In this document: positions 28,773 to 38,590 of the stretch, one piece after another
Position numbering within the stretch: the stretch's first letter is position 1
Layout of the letters: each line of letters opens with the position of its first letter
Origin: Pantoea sp. At-9b
Lineage (GTDB): Bacteria > Pseudomonadota > Gammaproteobacteria > Enterobacterales > Enterobacteriaceae
Direction of reading: 5' to 3'
NCBI RefSeq assembly: GCF_000175935.2
Contig: NC_014837.1
Location: 3,286,001 to 3,350,000 of the forward strand
DNA length: 64,000 bases
Notes under the pieces: generated by a model
Database searches by the model: none
The model's input: the letters and a program-made list of their open reading frames with translations, nothing else
Told to the model about the DNA's origin: nothing
Program-made: the position numbers and the translations under genes

Positions 28773-29888
28773 ATGAGTGAACAAAGTAGCAATCCGTGGG
28801 ATAGCGCCAGCCAGAGCACGCAAGCAGCCACCCCAGACAGCAGTGCAGCCGATCCCTGGTCAACCGGGGGCAGCGCCCCTGCAACCCCAGGCACGCACGA
28901 AGCGGCCAGCAACGCCGCCAGTAACAGCGACTGGTTAAGCAGCGCGCCTGCGCCGCAGCCGGAACATTTCAATATTATGGACCCGTTCCATAAAACGCTG
29001 ATCCCGCTCGACAGCTGGGTGACCCACGGCATCGATTGGGTCGTGAACCACTTCCGCCCGGTGTTCCAGGGCATCCGTGTGCCGGTGGATTATATCCTCA
29101 GTGCCTTCCAGCAATTGCTGCTGGGTATGCCTGCACCGGTGGCGCTGGTGGTATTCGCGCTGATTGCCTGGCAGATCGCCAGCCCGGCAATGGGTATCGC
29201 CACCCTGATTTCGCTGGTGTTAATTGGCGCGATCGGTGCCTGGTCCCAGGCGATGGTGACGCTGGCACTGGTGCTGACCGCCCTGCTGTTCTGCATCATT
29301 ATCGGCCTGCCGCTGGGCATCTGGCTGGCACGCAGCGAACGCGCGGCACGCATCATCCGACCGCTGCTGGATGCGATGCAAACCACGCCAGCCTTCGTCT
29401 ATCTGGTGCCCATTGTCATGCTGTTCGGCATCGGTAACGTGCCGGGCGTGGTGGTAACCATTATCTTTGCCTTACCGCCGATTGTGCGTCTGACGATTCT
29501 GGGGATTAAACAGGTTCCGGCTGATCTGATCGAAGCCAGTGAATCCTTCGGTGCCAGCCCGCGCCAGATGTTGTTCAAAGTACAACTGCCACTGGCAATG
29601 CCGACCATTATGGCAGGCGTTAACCAGACACTGATGCTGGCGCTGTCGATGGTGGTTATCGCTTCGATGATTGCCGTGGGTGGCCTGGGTCAGATGGTGC
29701 TGCGTGGGATTGGCCGTCTGGATATGGGCCTCGCCACCGTCGGCGGCGTCGGTATCGTGATTCTCGCCATTATTCTTGATCGCCTGACCCAATCCGTGGG
29801 TCGCGACAGCCGCAGCCGTGGTAATCGCCACTGGTACAGCAGCGGCCCTGTTGGCCTGCTGATGCGCCCTTTCAGTAAAAAACCGTGA
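28773..29888 (+). CDS. proW: Glycine betaine/proline importer permease ProW
   Basis: 371 residues. A long hydrophilic N-terminal tail of about 100 residues rich in S, A, P and T (somewhat longer than in E. coli, 354 in total) precedes six or more membrane segments. The EAA loop reads [23 protein letters not shown]. The gene starts two bases after proV. Confidence 0.95.
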   Translation: MSEQSSNPWDSASQSTQAATPDSSAADPWSTGGSAPATPGTHEAASNAASNSDWLSSAPAPQPEHFNIMDPFHKTLIPLDSWVTHGIDWVVNHFRPVFQGIRVPVDYILSAFQQLLLGMPAPVALVVFALIAWQIASPAMGIATLISLVLIGAIGAWSQAMVTLALVLTALLFCIIIGLPLGIWLARSERAARIIRPLLDAMQTTPAFVYLVPIVMLFGIGNVPGVVVTIIFALPPIVRLTILGIKQVPADLIEASESFGASPRQMLFKVQLPLAMPTIMAGVNQTLMLALSMVVIASMIAVGGLGQMVLRGIGRLDMGLATVGGVGIVILAIILDRLTQSVGRDSRSRGNRHWYSSGPVGLLMRPFSKKP

Positions 29889-29951
29889 TTTATTTGGGCG
29901 GCACAGTGTGGCCGCCCGTCTCCGACGCCACACGTAAAATAAGGAATGACT

Positions 29952-30947
29952 ATGCGCAAGACAGCTCTATTCGCTGCCGTCCTGACGACGTTCGCCGTGA
30001 CGCACGTGTCCGCCGCCGACCTGCCGGGTAAAGGCATTACCGTTAAGCCGGTGCAGAGCACCATCTCAGAAGAAACTTTCCAGACGCTGCTGGTAAGCCG
30101 CGCGCTGGAAAAACTGGGTTATACCGTCGATAAACCCAGCGAAGTGGATTACAACGTTGGTTACACCACCATTGCCGAAGGTGATGCCACTTTTACCGCC
30201 GTCAACTGGCAACCGCTGCATGATGATATGTATAAAGCCGCCGGTGGCGATCAGAAGTTTTATCGCGAAGGGACTTATGTGACCGGTGCGGCTCAGGGTT
30301 ACCTGATCGACAAAAAGACGGCGGAGCAGTATCACATCACCAACGTTGCCCAGTTGAAAGATCCCAAGCTGGCAAAGCTGTTTGACACCAACGGCGATGG
30401 CAAAGCTGATCTGACCGGCTGTACGCCGGGTTGGGGCTGTGAAGCCGTGATTAACCACCAGATTGACGCTTACGGCCTGAGCAAAACCGTGGAACATAAC
30501 CAGGGGAATTACTCGGCGATGATCGCCGATACCATCACCCGCTTTAAGCAGGGTAAACCGATCCTGTACTACACCTGGACGCCTTACTGGGTGAGTGACG
30601 TGCTGAAGCCGGGTAAAGATGTGGTCTGGTTGCAGGTACCGTTCTCATCGTTGCCGGGCGAACAGAAAAATGTCGATACCAAGCTGGCGAACGGTGCCAA
30701 CTATGGCTTCCCGGTTAATACCATGCATATCGTTGCGAACAAAGCCTGGGCCGAGAAAAACCCGGCGGCGGCGAAACTGTTTGCCGAGATGAAACTGCCG
30801 ATCACTGACATCAATGCGGAAAACGCCGCGATGCATGCCGGGCAGTCCTCTGAAGACGATATCAATCGCCATGTCGACGGCTGGATCAAAGGCCATCAGG
30901 CTGAGTTCGATAAGTGGGTGCAGGACGCACTGGCTGCAGCGAAATAA
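29952..30947 (+). CDS. proX: Glycine betaine-binding periplasmic protein ProX
   Basis: 331 residues with signal peptide (cleavage VSA-AD), then [16 protein letters not shown] as in E. coli ProX. Tryptophans that form the betaine-binding box are visible ([21 protein letters not shown]). The ATG at 29952 has AAGGA six bases upstream; the ATG at 29946 abuts that site and is unlikely. A REP-like repeat follows the stop. Confidence 0.95.
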   Translation: MRKTALFAAVLTTFAVTHVSAADLPGKGITVKPVQSTISEETFQTLLVSRALEKLGYTVDKPSEVDYNVGYTTIAEGDATFTAVNWQPLHDDMYKAAGGDQKFYREGTYVTGAAQGYLIDKKTAEQYHITNVAQLKDPKLAKLFDTNGDGKADLTGCTPGWGCEAVINHQIDAYGLSKTVEHNQGNYSAMIADTITRFKQGKPILYYTWTPYWVSDVLKPGKDVVWLQVPFSSLPGEQKNVDTKLANGANYGFPVNTMHIVANKAWAEKNPAAAKLFAEMKLPITDINAENAAMHAGQSSEDDINRHVDGWIKGHQAEFDKWVQDALAAAK

Positions 30948-30960
30948 ACGCACCAGCCCC

Positions 30961-30988
30961 GTAGCGGCGCGATTCATCGCGCCGCTAC
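30961..30988. repeat. REP-like inverted repeat, copy 2 (short form)
   Basis: Perfect 13-base arms (GTAGCGGCGCGAT and its complement) around TC, 13 bases after proX. Same core as the repeats at 15288 and 45014. Confidence 0.8.
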
Positions 30989-31120
30989 AGAGGGCGACCT
31001 GGTTTCCTAATCGATTCGGACGCTATAGCGTACTGGTACGTCCTGTTAATTAACACAACAATGAAATAGTTTTTTGGGTTACTATTAACCCATTATGATT
31101 ATTTGCCTGCTCATGACGCT

Positions 31121-32299
31121 ATGAATGCTTCCCATCAGGGCCTCAGTTCCGCCCTGGTCGCGCTGATGTCGGTCGCGACTGGCCTTGCCGTCGCCAGCAA
31201 CTACTATGTCCAGCCGCTGCTGGATACCATCGCCCACCAGTTTTCTCTCTCCGTCAGCCTCGCCGGTTTTATCGTCACCACTGCCCAACTGGGTTATGCC
31301 TGTGGCTTGCTGTTGCTGGTGCCGCTGGGAGATATGCTGGAACGGCGCGGCCTGATTGTTTCCATGAGCTTGCTGGCAGCCGGGGGCATGATGATCACCG
31401 CGCTGTCACCTTCTCTGCCATTAATGCTGCTGGGTACGGTGGTAACCGGGCTGTTTTCTGTCGTGGCGCAAATTCTGGTGCCCCTCGCCGCCACCCTTGC
31501 CGCGCCAGAGAAACGCGGCAAAGTGGTGGGGACAGTGATGAGCGGTTTGTTGCTCGGTATCCTGCTGGCACGCACTGCCGCCGGTGCCCTGGCGCAACTC
31601 GGTGGCTGGCGCAGCGTTTACTGGACTGCCAGCGTATTGATGATCCTGATGTCGCTGGCATTGTGGCGCTATCTGCCGCGTTATAAGCAGGATGTCCCGC
31701 TTAACTATCCGCAATTATTACGTTCCATTTTCAGCCTGTATGCCGGTAATCGGGTTATCCGTACCCGCGCCCTGACCGGCTGCCTCTCCTTTGCCAATTT
31801 CAGCATGCTGTGGACCTCGATGGCGTTCCTGCTGTCAGCACAACCCTATGGCTTTAATGAAGGAGAAATTGGCCTGCTCGGTCTGGTGGGGGCGGCTGGC
31901 GCACTGGCGGCACGTCAGGCGGGTGGCCTCGCCGATAAGGGAAAAGCCAAACTGACCACCAGCGCCGGATTGCTGATTATGCTGGTGGCGTGGGGCGTCA
32001 CCGCGCTGGGGGCACACCATTTGCTGGCCCTGATTATCGGGATCCTGCTGCTCGACCTGGCAGTGCAGGCGGTGCACATCACCAACCAAAGTGTCATTTA
32101 CCGTCACAAGCCAGAGGCGCGTAATCGTCTCAATGCGGGTTATATGACCAGCTATTTTATCGGTGGCGCGCTGGGCTCGATTATTTCGGCGAACGCATTT
32201 CATCACGCCGGTTGGTACGGCGTTTGTGGTGCTGGCGTGCTGTTCACCATCATTAACCTGTTGATTTGGTGGCGTAATGCTCGATTTGAAAGTGTTTAG
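31121..32299 (+). CDS. ygaY: MFS transporter, YgaY-like
   Basis: 392 residues, twelve membrane segments. MFS motif A is recognisable after helix 2 (PLGDMLERRGLIVSM). It lies between proX and emrR, exactly where E. coli has the pseudogene ygaY, and here the frame is intact. Substrate unknown. I prefer the ATG at 31121; a TTG at 31103 would add six residues. Confidence 0.85.
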   Translation: MNASHQGLSSALVALMSVATGLAVASNYYVQPLLDTIAHQFSLSVSLAGFIVTTAQLGYACGLLLLVPLGDMLERRGLIVSMSLLAAGGMMITALSPSLPLMLLGTVVTGLFSVVAQILVPLAATLAAPEKRGKVVGTVMSGLLLGILLARTAAGALAQLGGWRSVYWTASVLMILMSLALWRYLPRYKQDVPLNYPQLLRSIFSLYAGNRVIRTRALTGCLSFANFSMLWTSMAFLLSAQPYGFNEGEIGLLGLVGAAGALAARQAGGLADKGKAKLTTSAGLLIMLVAWGVTALGAHHLLALIIGILLLDLAVQAVHITNQSVIYRHKPEARNRLNAGYMTSYFIGGALGSIISANAFHHAGWYGVCGAGVLFTIINLLIWWRNARFESV

Positions 32300-32627
32300 A
32301 AAACGTAAAGACTGGACCGAATCGATGAGCAATACTGTTCATCAATGATTGGGTTTGTTATGGTTAGCCAGAGAGTTATTCATCATGGTTATTTTTTCTC
32401 GCGAAATTATTCAACTGTAAAAAGATTTCGCGAGGCGAATTGATAGCATCCAATGCCTGCGCCTGCGCAGCCTTGGATCGGGCTACACGCCCAAGGTCAG
32501 GGAACGGCCTGGAATCGCCGGGTGCTGACAGTGTGATCGTGCTAACAATCACTGGCGTGAATTATGACTACGCTTAATCTGTCACCATCATTACTATACC
32601 AGTTGCAACTAGTGAGGTTTTTTTAGA
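32300..32627 (+). other. 328-base intergenic region upstream of emrR with strong dyads
   Basis: No gene is apparent. A 10-bp inverted repeat CTCGCGAAAT / ATTTCGCGAG spans 32398-32434 with a 17-base centre. Further on are GC-rich complementary segments around 32470-32510 (CCTTGG..GGGC, GCCC..AAGG) and a dyad CAGTGTGAT / AATCACTG at about 32529-32554. The last part must hold the emrR promoter and EmrR operator, as EmrR is autoregulatory in E. coli, but I cannot identify them. The structured middle could be an untranslated RNA; it matches no RNA I know. Confidence 0.4.
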
Positions 32628-33158
32628 ATGGAAAGTTCGTTTACTCCCATTGAGCAGATGCTAAACATCCGTGCTACTCGCCACAAAGATTTTCCATTGC
32701 AGGAGATCATCCTGACGCGTCTGTGCATGCATATGCAGGGCAAACTGCTGGATAATCGCAACAAAATGTTGAAGGCGCAGGGGATTAACGAAACCTTATT
32801 CATGGCGCTGATCACTCTTGATGCCCAGGAAAACCAGAGCATCCAGCCTTCTGAACTGAGTTCGGCCCTGGGTTCTTCGCGCACCAACGCCACGCGTATT
32901 GCCGACGAACTGGAAAAACGCGGCTGGATTGAACGTCGTGAAAGCGATAACGACCGTCGCTGCCTGCATCTGCACCTGACGGAAAAAGGTAACGAATTCT
33001 TACGCCAGTTGCTGCCACCGCAGCATCAGAGTCTGCAATATCTTTGGTCCTCGCTCTCTTCTGATGAGCAAGGTCAGTTGGAAGCGATTACCCGTAAGCT
33101 GCTTAACCGTCTCGACAAAATGGATGAAGAGCAACTCATCGCCTCGCTGTCACGCTAA
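32628..33158 (+). CDS. emrR: MarR-family repressor EmrR (MprA)
   Basis: 176 residues, the E. coli length. The winged helix reads [19 protein letters not shown] followed by the wing [16 protein letters not shown]. EmrR represses emrRAB and is released by hydrophobic uncouplers and drugs. GTGAGG lies upstream of the ATG. A terminator-like hairpin separates it from emrA. Confidence 0.95.
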   Translation: MESSFTPIEQMLNIRATRHKDFPLQEIILTRLCMHMQGKLLDNRNKMLKAQGINETLFMALITLDAQENQSIQPSELSSALGSSRTNATRIADELEKRGWIERRESDNDRRCLHLHLTEKGNEFLRQLLPPQHQSLQYLWSSLSSDEQGQLEAITRKLLNRLDKMDEEQLIASLSR

Positions 33159-33218
33159 TAGCAAGAAGTGCGACACAATCACCTGTCGAAACCGATATTT
33201 TAATCCCCTTTTTATCCG

Positions 33219-33245
33219 GCCAGCGTCACAAGCGCTGGCTTTTTT
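33219..33245 (+). terminator. Terminator-like hairpin between emrR and emrA
   Basis: A 7-bp stem (GCCAGCG / CGCTGGC) with a seven-base loop and six T, 60 bases after the emrR stop and 64 before the emrA start. It could reduce read-through into emrAB. Confidence 0.7.
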
Positions 33246-33309
33246 CGACTCGGGAACCCGTGTTGATGGATGAACACATCCCGAAAAAATGGAAAACGTG
33301 GAGAATAAC

Positions 33310-34482
33310 ATGAGTGCGACAGCGGCCGGTCAAAGCCCGCAACAGCCAGCAAATAAAAAGAAAAAGCGCAAAGGCGCGCTTATCCTGCTGGCTATCGTGT
33401 TTGTCATTATAGGTATTGCGTATCTGGCTTACTGGTTCCTGGTGCTGCGTCACTTCCAGGAGACGGATGATGCTTATGTTTCGGGAAACCAAGTGCAGGT
33501 GATGGCACAGGTTTCCGGTAGCGTCAATAAAGTGTGGTTTGATGACACCGACTTCGTGAAAAAAGGGGATGTGTTAGTCTCGCTGGATAAAACCGATGCG
33601 GAACAAGCGTTTGAAAAGGCGCAGACCGCACTCGCCACCAGTGTACGCCAGACCCATCAGCTGATGATCAATGGCAAGCAGGATCAGGCCACCATCAAGC
33701 TGCAGCAAACGGCACTGGAACAGGCTGAGGCCGACCTGAAACGCCGCGAGCCATTGGGTGCCGCCAACCTGATTGGACGTGAAGAACTGCAACACGCGCG
33801 TGACGCGGTGGCAACCGCCAAAGCGCAACTCGACGTCGCAGTACAACAATACAATGCTAATCAGGCGATGATCCTCAACACCTCGCTGGAAAACCAGCCT
33901 GCGGTGAAACAGGCCGCGGCTGAACTGCGCGATGCCTGGCTGGCGCTGCAACGCACCGAGATCCGCAGCCCGATGGATGGCTATGTCTCCCGCCGTAGCG
34001 TGCAGGTTGGCTCGCAAATTTCCACCAGCACACCGCTGCTGGCGGTCGTGCCTGCCACTAATTTGTGGATAGACGCGAACTTCAAAGAAACCCAACTGGC
34101 AGAAGTGCGCATCGGCCAGCCTGCCACGGTGGTCAGCGATATCTACGGTGATGATGTGGTGTATCACGGCAAAGTGGTCGGTCTGGATATGGGCACCGGT
34201 AGCGCCTTCTCTCTGCTGCCCGCCCAGAACGCCACCGGTAACTGGATCAAAGTGGTTCAGCGCTTGCCGGTACGTGTCGAGCTGGATGCGAAGGAAGTGG
34301 CGGAACATCCGTTGCGTATCGGTCTGTCAACCCTGGTGAAAGTGGATACCACCAATAAAGAAGGCGCAGCGTTGGCCAGCAGCGTCCGTACCCAGGCCGC
34401 TTATGAAAGCAATGCGCTGGCAATCGACCTGACGCCAGTAAACCAGATGATTACTGACATCGTTCGTGCCAACGCCGGCTGA
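33310..34482 (+). CDS. emrA: Multidrug efflux periplasmic adaptor EmrA
   Basis: 390 residues, the E. coli length. A basic cytoplasmic start, a single membrane helix at about residues 25-45, then a coiled-coil hairpin flanked by lipoyl halves (SGSVNKVWFDDTDFVKKGD and the RSPMDGYVSRRSV region), as in HlyD-type adaptors. It links EmrB to TolC. The ATG at 33310 has GGAG upstream; a frame start at 33289 lacks a ribosome site. Confidence 0.95.
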   Translation: MSATAAGQSPQQPANKKKKRKGALILLAIVFVIIGIAYLAYWFLVLRHFQETDDAYVSGNQVQVMAQVSGSVNKVWFDDTDFVKKGDVLVSLDKTDAEQAFEKAQTALATSVRQTHQLMINGKQDQATIKLQQTALEQAEADLKRREPLGAANLIGREELQHARDAVATAKAQLDVAVQQYNANQAMILNTSLENQPAVKQAAAELRDAWLALQRTEIRSPMDGYVSRRSVQVGSQISTSTPLLAVVPATNLWIDANFKETQLAEVRIGQPATVVSDIYGDDVVYHGKVVGLDMGTGSAFSLLPAQNATGNWIKVVQRLPVRVELDAKEVAEHPLRIGLSTLVKVDTTNKEGAALASSVRTQAAYESNALAIDLTPVNQMITDIVRANAG

Positions 34483-34499
34483 TAACGCGGGAGGCTGTT

Positions 34500-36035
34500 A
34501 TGGCACAAAAACCGCTTGAAGGCGCGCCGTTAGTCCTGATGACCATCGCCCTGTCGCTGGCGACGTTTATGCAGGTACTCGACTCGACCATCGCCAACGT
34601 GGCGATCCCGACCATCGCCGGGAACTTGGGTGCCTCGAACTCACAAGGCACTTGGGTGATCACCTCTTTCGGGGTGGCAAACGCCATCTCGATCCCGATC
34701 ACCGGTTGGCTGGCAAAACGCGTTGGTGAAGTGAAGCTGTTTACCTGGGCGACGATCCTGTTCGCCCTCGCCTCATTTGCCTGTGGTGTCTCTGAAAGTC
34801 TATCGATGCTGATTTTCTTTCGTGTTATCCAGGGCGTGGTGGCCGGTCCGTTGATTCCGCTGTCGCAGAGCCTGCTGCTGAACAACTATCCCCCGGCGAA
34901 ACGCAGTGTGGCGCTGTCGCTGTGGGCGATGACGGTGATCGTGGCACCGATCTGCGGTCCGATTCTCGGTGGCTGGATCAGTGATAACTATCACTGGGGC
35001 TGGATCTTCTTCATCAACGTGCCGATTGGCGTGGTGGTGGTGATGCTGACGCTGCAAACCCTGCGTGGCCGCGAAACCAAAACCGAAATCCGTCCGATCG
35101 ATATGGTCGGTCTGGTGCTGCTGGTGGTGGGGATTGGTTGCCTGCAGGTCATGCTGGACCGTGGCAGAGAGCTGGACTGGTTCAGCTCCACTGAGATCAT
35201 CGTATTAACCGTTGTCGCTGTGGTAGCCCTGGCGGTGCTACTGGTGTGGGAACTGACGGATGACCATCCCATCGTCGATCTTTCGCTGTTTAAATCGCGA
35301 AATTTCACCATTGGGTGTTTGTCGATCAGTCTCGCTTATATGCTCTACTTCGGCTCGATTGTTCTGCTACCGCAGCTGTTGCAGGAAGTGTACGGCTATA
35401 CCGCAACCTGGGCCGGATTGGCGTCGGCACCGGTAGGGATTATCCCGGTGATCCTGTCGCCGATTATTGGACGCTTTGCCCATAAACTGGATATGCGCCG
35501 TCTGGTGACGTTCAGTTTTATTATGTATGCGGTGTGTTTCTACTGGCGTGCGTATACCTTTGAACCGGGCATGGATTTTGGTGCGTCGGCGTGGCCACAG
35601 TTTATTCAGGGTTTCGCGGTGGCATGTTTCTTTATGCCGCTGACCACCATCACGCTGTCGGGTTTACCTCCCGAACGCATGGCGGCGGCGTCCAGCCTGT
35701 CAAACTTTGTGCGTACCCTGGCGGGTTCGATCGGTACGTCGATCACCACGACGATGTGGACCGATCGCGAATCGATGCATCACAGCTATTTGTCAGAATC
35801 GGTGAATCCGTACAACGCTAACTCACAGCAGATGTACGATCAGCTGCAAAGCCTCGGTATGACGCACCAGCAAGCCTCCGCGTATATCGCGCAGCAGATT
35901 ACTAATCAGGGCCTGATTATCTCTGCGAACGAGATTTTCTGGGCATCAGCCGGGGTGTTTCTCATTCTGCTGGTACTGATTTGGTTCGCACGTCCGCCCT
36001 TTGGGGCAGGCGGTGGCGGCGGTGGTGCACACTAA
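34500..36035 (+). CDS. emrB: Multidrug efflux MFS transporter EmrB (DHA2, 14 TM)
   Basis: 511 residues with about 14 membrane segments. DHA2 features: LDSTIANVAIPTIAGNLGAS in helix 1, GWLAKRVGEVKLF (motif A) and GPILGGWISDNYHW (motif C). The C-terminus is a glycine run ending AH. It follows emrA by 17 bases with GGGAGG upstream. Exports uncouplers and hydrophobic antibiotics as a tripartite pump. Confidence 0.95.
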   Translation: MAQKPLEGAPLVLMTIALSLATFMQVLDSTIANVAIPTIAGNLGASNSQGTWVITSFGVANAISIPITGWLAKRVGEVKLFTWATILFALASFACGVSESLSMLIFFRVIQGVVAGPLIPLSQSLLLNNYPPAKRSVALSLWAMTVIVAPICGPILGGWISDNYHWGWIFFINVPIGVVVVMLTLQTLRGRETKTEIRPIDMVGLVLLVVGIGCLQVMLDRGRELDWFSSTEIIVLTVVAVVALAVLLVWELTDDHPIVDLSLFKSRNFTIGCLSISLAYMLYFGSIVLLPQLLQEVYGYTATWAGLASAPVGIIPVILSPIIGRFAHKLDMRRLVTFSFIMYAVCFYWRAYTFEPGMDFGASAWPQFIQGFAVACFFMPLTTITLSGLPPERMAAASSLSNFVRTLAGSIGTSITTTMWTDRESMHHSYLSESVNPYNANSQQMYDQLQSLGMTHQQASAYIAQQITNQGLIISANEIFWASAGVFLILLVLIWFARPPFGAGGGGGGAH

Positions 36036-36045
36036 GCCAGAAAGC

Positions 36046-36073
36046 AAAACGGGCCATCATGGCCCGTTTTTTT
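36046..36073. terminator. Bidirectional terminator between emrB and yfiF
   Basis: A 9-10 bp stem (AAACGGGCC / GGCCCGTTT) with loop ATCAT and T-runs or A-runs at both sides, serving the convergent genes. Confidence 0.85.
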
Positions 36074-37151
36074 ATGCGTTCTGTCGCCACCATTCGGCAA
36101 GCAGGATGCCGGTTGCCACCGACACGTTAAGGCTTTCTACGTTACCGGTGCCGCCAATCGACAGGCTCATGTCACCTTGCTGGAAAGCGCTATCGGACAA
36201 ACCTTCACGTTCCTGGCCCAGCACCAACACCATTTTGGCTGGCAGTTCCGCTTTCGCCAGCGGCGTACCTTCATGGCTGGAGGTGGTCACAATGGTGTAA
36301 CCCGCTTTACGGAAGGCTTCCAGACCGGCTGAGAAGCTTTCGCCGCTGATCGCCTGAACATGCTCCGCGCCGCCTTCTGCGGTACGCACCGCAGCACCCG
36401 ATTCCAGTAGGGACGCATCATTCACCAGCAGCCCCTTCACACCGAAGTGCGCACAGCTACGCATGATGCCACCGAGGTTATGCGGGTTGCTGACATCTTC
36501 CAGCGCCAGCACGCAATCTTTGGCTTCGGCCTGGCTTAACCATTCTGACACCGCCATCCCCATGCGCTTCTTAATAATAAAGCACACGCCGCCATGATGT
36601 TCCGTACCCGACGCTTTCGCCAGCTCGGCGTCTTCCACCACGTGATAGGCTTTGCGGTTCGCCGCCAGCCAACGCAACGTTTCACGGAAGCGCGGCGTCA
36701 CGCTCTGGACAAACCAGGCACGGACGATGCTTTCCGGACGGCTTTGGAACAGCGCCTGACAGGCGTTCTCGCCGTAAACGCGCGTCTCTTCCTGACGCTG
36801 ACGACGGATCTGCTCCGGGTCGATGGCCGGTTTGCTGATGGCACCCTCTTCCTGCGCGCCCTCTTCCGCTACCGGTGGGCGTGAAATGGTGCGCCACGGT
36901 GAATCTTCGTAACCCCGTGATTTGCGGCTATCGTCACCACGATCGTTGCGACGGCCGGCACCGCGTCCGCCTTCTTCATTATTACGTCCAGTGCGGGGGC
37001 CAGAACGACGATTCTCTTCCTGGCGCGCAGCAGGACGGCCGCCTTTGCCGGTACGGGGGTTTGGCGCACGCGAGCCTTTCTGGCCCTCATCCTCACCACG
37101 TACATACATCACTTTTACCTTGCCGCTTTTGCCTTTAATTTCGTCGTTCAT
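36072..37151 (-). CDS. yfiF: SpoU-family RNA 2'-O-methyltransferase homologue YfiF
   Basis: 359 residues. An arginine/glycine-rich, disordered N-terminal region of about 100 residues precedes a substrate-binding domain and a C-terminal SPOUT knot with all three motifs: [25 protein letters not shown] and [18 protein letters not shown]. The substrate of YfiF is not established to my knowledge. The ATG at 37151 has GGAGGA four bases upstream. Divergent from trxC, as in E. coli. Confidence 0.9.
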   Translation of the reverse strand: MNDEIKGKSGKVKVMYVRGEDEGQKGSRAPNPRTGKGGRPAARQEENRRSGPRTGRNNEEGGRGAGRRNDRGDDSRKSRGYEDSPWRTISRPPVAEEGAQEEGAISKPAIDPEQIRRQRQEETRVYGENACQALFQSRPESIVRAWFVQSVTPRFRETLRWLAANRKAYHVVEDAELAKASGTEHHGGVCFIIKKRMGMAVSEWLSQAEAKDCVLALEDVSNPHNLGGIMRSCAHFGVKGLLVNDASLLESGAAVRTAEGGAEHVQAISGESFSAGLEAFRKAGYTIVTTSSHEGTPLAKAELPAKMVLVLGQEREGLSDSAFQQGDMSLSIGGTGNVESLNVSVATGILLAEWWRQNA

Positions 37152-37306
37152 GTGTTCCTCCAGCATTGAGAGCGCGAAGATTACCTGATGTATCGGCGCT
37201 TAGCTATCAACTATTGAACCTATTGGGCAATCCAGATTGAGCATAGCATTCAACCCTTTCATAATGCTCGGCAATCATAAATTTACAGATCCGGTCTGAG
37301 GTAACT

Positions 37307-37726
37307 ATGAATACGGTATGTGCCTCCTGTCAGGCAACCAACCGCGTGCCCGATGCACGCATTGCCGATGGAGCCAAATGTGGCCGCTGCGGTGGTGAAC
37401 TGTTCAATGGCGAAGTGGTGAGCGCGACTGCTGCGACGCTGGATAAATATTTACAGGACGATCTGCCGGTGGTGGTCGACTTCTGGGCACCGTGGTGTGG
37501 GCCTTGCGTCAACTTCGCGCCGGTGTTTAAAGATGTCGCCGATGAACGCCGTGGCAAAGTGCGTTTTGTGAAGGTGAATACCGAGGCCGAACCGGCGCTC
37601 AGTTCACGTTTCCGCATCCGCAGCATCCCCACCATTATGTTGTTTAAGAACGGCGAGCTGGTGGATATGCTCAACGGGGCGATGCCGAAAGCCCCGTTCA
37701 ACGAATGGCTCGACGAATCGCTCTGA
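37307..37726 (+). CDS. trxC: Thioredoxin 2 (TrxC)
   Basis: 139 residues. Two N-terminal CxxC pairs (CASC and CGRC) form the zinc site that marks TrxC, followed by the thioredoxin domain with WAPWCGPC at about residues 61-68 and the cis-proline in [10 protein letters not shown] cytoplasmic disulfide reductase; OxyR-controlled in E. coli, but I cannot define an OxyR site here. Confidence 0.95.
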   Translation: MNTVCASCQATNRVPDARIADGAKCGRCGGELFNGEVVSATAATLDKYLQDDLPVVVDFWAPWCGPCVNFAPVFKDVADERRGKVRFVKVNTEAEPALSSRFRIRSIPTIMLFKNGELVDMLNGAMPKAPFNEWLDESL

Positions 37727-37734
37727 TCCCCCTG

Positions 37735-37756
37735 TGGCCAGCCCGGTGCTGGCCAT
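37735..37756 (+). terminator. Possible terminator of trxC
   Basis: An 8-bp stem (TGGCCAGC / GCTGGCCA) with a five-base loop directly after trxC; only a weak AT tract follows, so termination efficiency is doubtful. Confidence 0.45.
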
Positions 37757-37813
37757 ATTACCTTTCTGCGGCATTTCCATTACAATTGCGTTTTTTCTGC
37801 CCGCCTGAGTGTT

Positions 37814-38509
37814 ATGTCTGAAAATGCCGTTCTGCGTCTGCGCACGCAACGCCTTGCCCGCGCCACCCGTCCGTTTCTGGCCCGTGGTAATCGGGTTATC
37901 CGCTGTCAGGGTTGTCTCCTGCCGCAGCAACATTGCGTATGCGCCACATTACAGCCGCAAACCGCTCGCAGCCGCTTCTGTCTGGTGATGTTCGATACCG
38001 AACCAATGAAACCCAGCAACACCGGACGCCTGATCGCCGACATCCTGCCGGATACGCTGGCATTTGGTTGGTCACGTACCGAGCCAGATGCGGCGTTATT
38101 GCAAGCGGTACAGATGAGCGATTATCAGCCGTTGGTGGTGTTCCCCGCGTCCTATGCCGATAGCGGGCGTACCGTACTGACGGAACCGCCGCTCAGCGGC
38201 AAGCCTCCCCTGTTTATTATGCTCGACGGCACCTGGACCGAGGCGCGCAAGATGTTCCGCAAAAGCCCGTGGCTGGATGCCTTTCCGGTGATGTCGTTGA
38301 ATGTCACGACCCGCTCGCGCTATACGCTGCGCGAAGCGCATGGCGAGGGTCAGCACTGCACCGCTGAAGTCGCCGCTGCGCTGCTGGAACAGGCTGGCGA
38401 TATCGCCGCTGCCGATGCGTTGCAACAGCATTTCACGCGCTTTCGCCAGGCATACCTGGCCGGGAAACCCCACCATCCGGCACACGCATTATGTGACGAG
38501 GATAACTAA
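37814..38509 (+). CDS. tapT: tRNA-uridine aminocarboxypropyltransferase TapT (DTW domain)
   Basis: 231 residues. The DTW-domain signature LDGTWTEARKMFRKSPWL is complete, preceded by SYADSGR, and an N-terminal cysteine cluster (RCQGCLLPQQHCVCATL) is typical. TapT (YfiP) makes acp3U at position 47 of several tRNAs using S-adenosylmethionine. It sits after trxC as in E. coli. Confidence 0.92.
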   Translation: MSENAVLRLRTQRLARATRPFLARGNRVIRCQGCLLPQQHCVCATLQPQTARSRFCLVMFDTEPMKPSNTGRLIADILPDTLAFGWSRTEPDAALLQAVQMSDYQPLVVFPASYADSGRTVLTEPPLSGKPPLFIMLDGTWTEARKMFRKSPWLDAFPVMSLNVTTRSRYTLREAHGEGQHCTAEVAAALLEQAGDIAAADALQQHFTRFRQAYLAGKPHHPAHALCDEDN

Positions 38510-38590
38510 AGCTGTTCTTTTTTTGCACAAAGCGCTGAACTATAGTAGTGCGTCGCCACGGAGCTGGCTTGAGATCAAGGATGATGCGCT

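Noticed and set aside
31095..31124. Nine-residue frame ending in an ATGA overlap with the ygaY start
   Set aside because: No ribosome-binding sequence before its ATG; the overlap can be chance.
32398..32434. 10-bp inverted repeat as a ygaY terminator
   Set aside because: The T-run lies before the stem and an A-run in the other direction, so it is not an intrinsic terminator for either strand; kept only as a dyad of unknown role.
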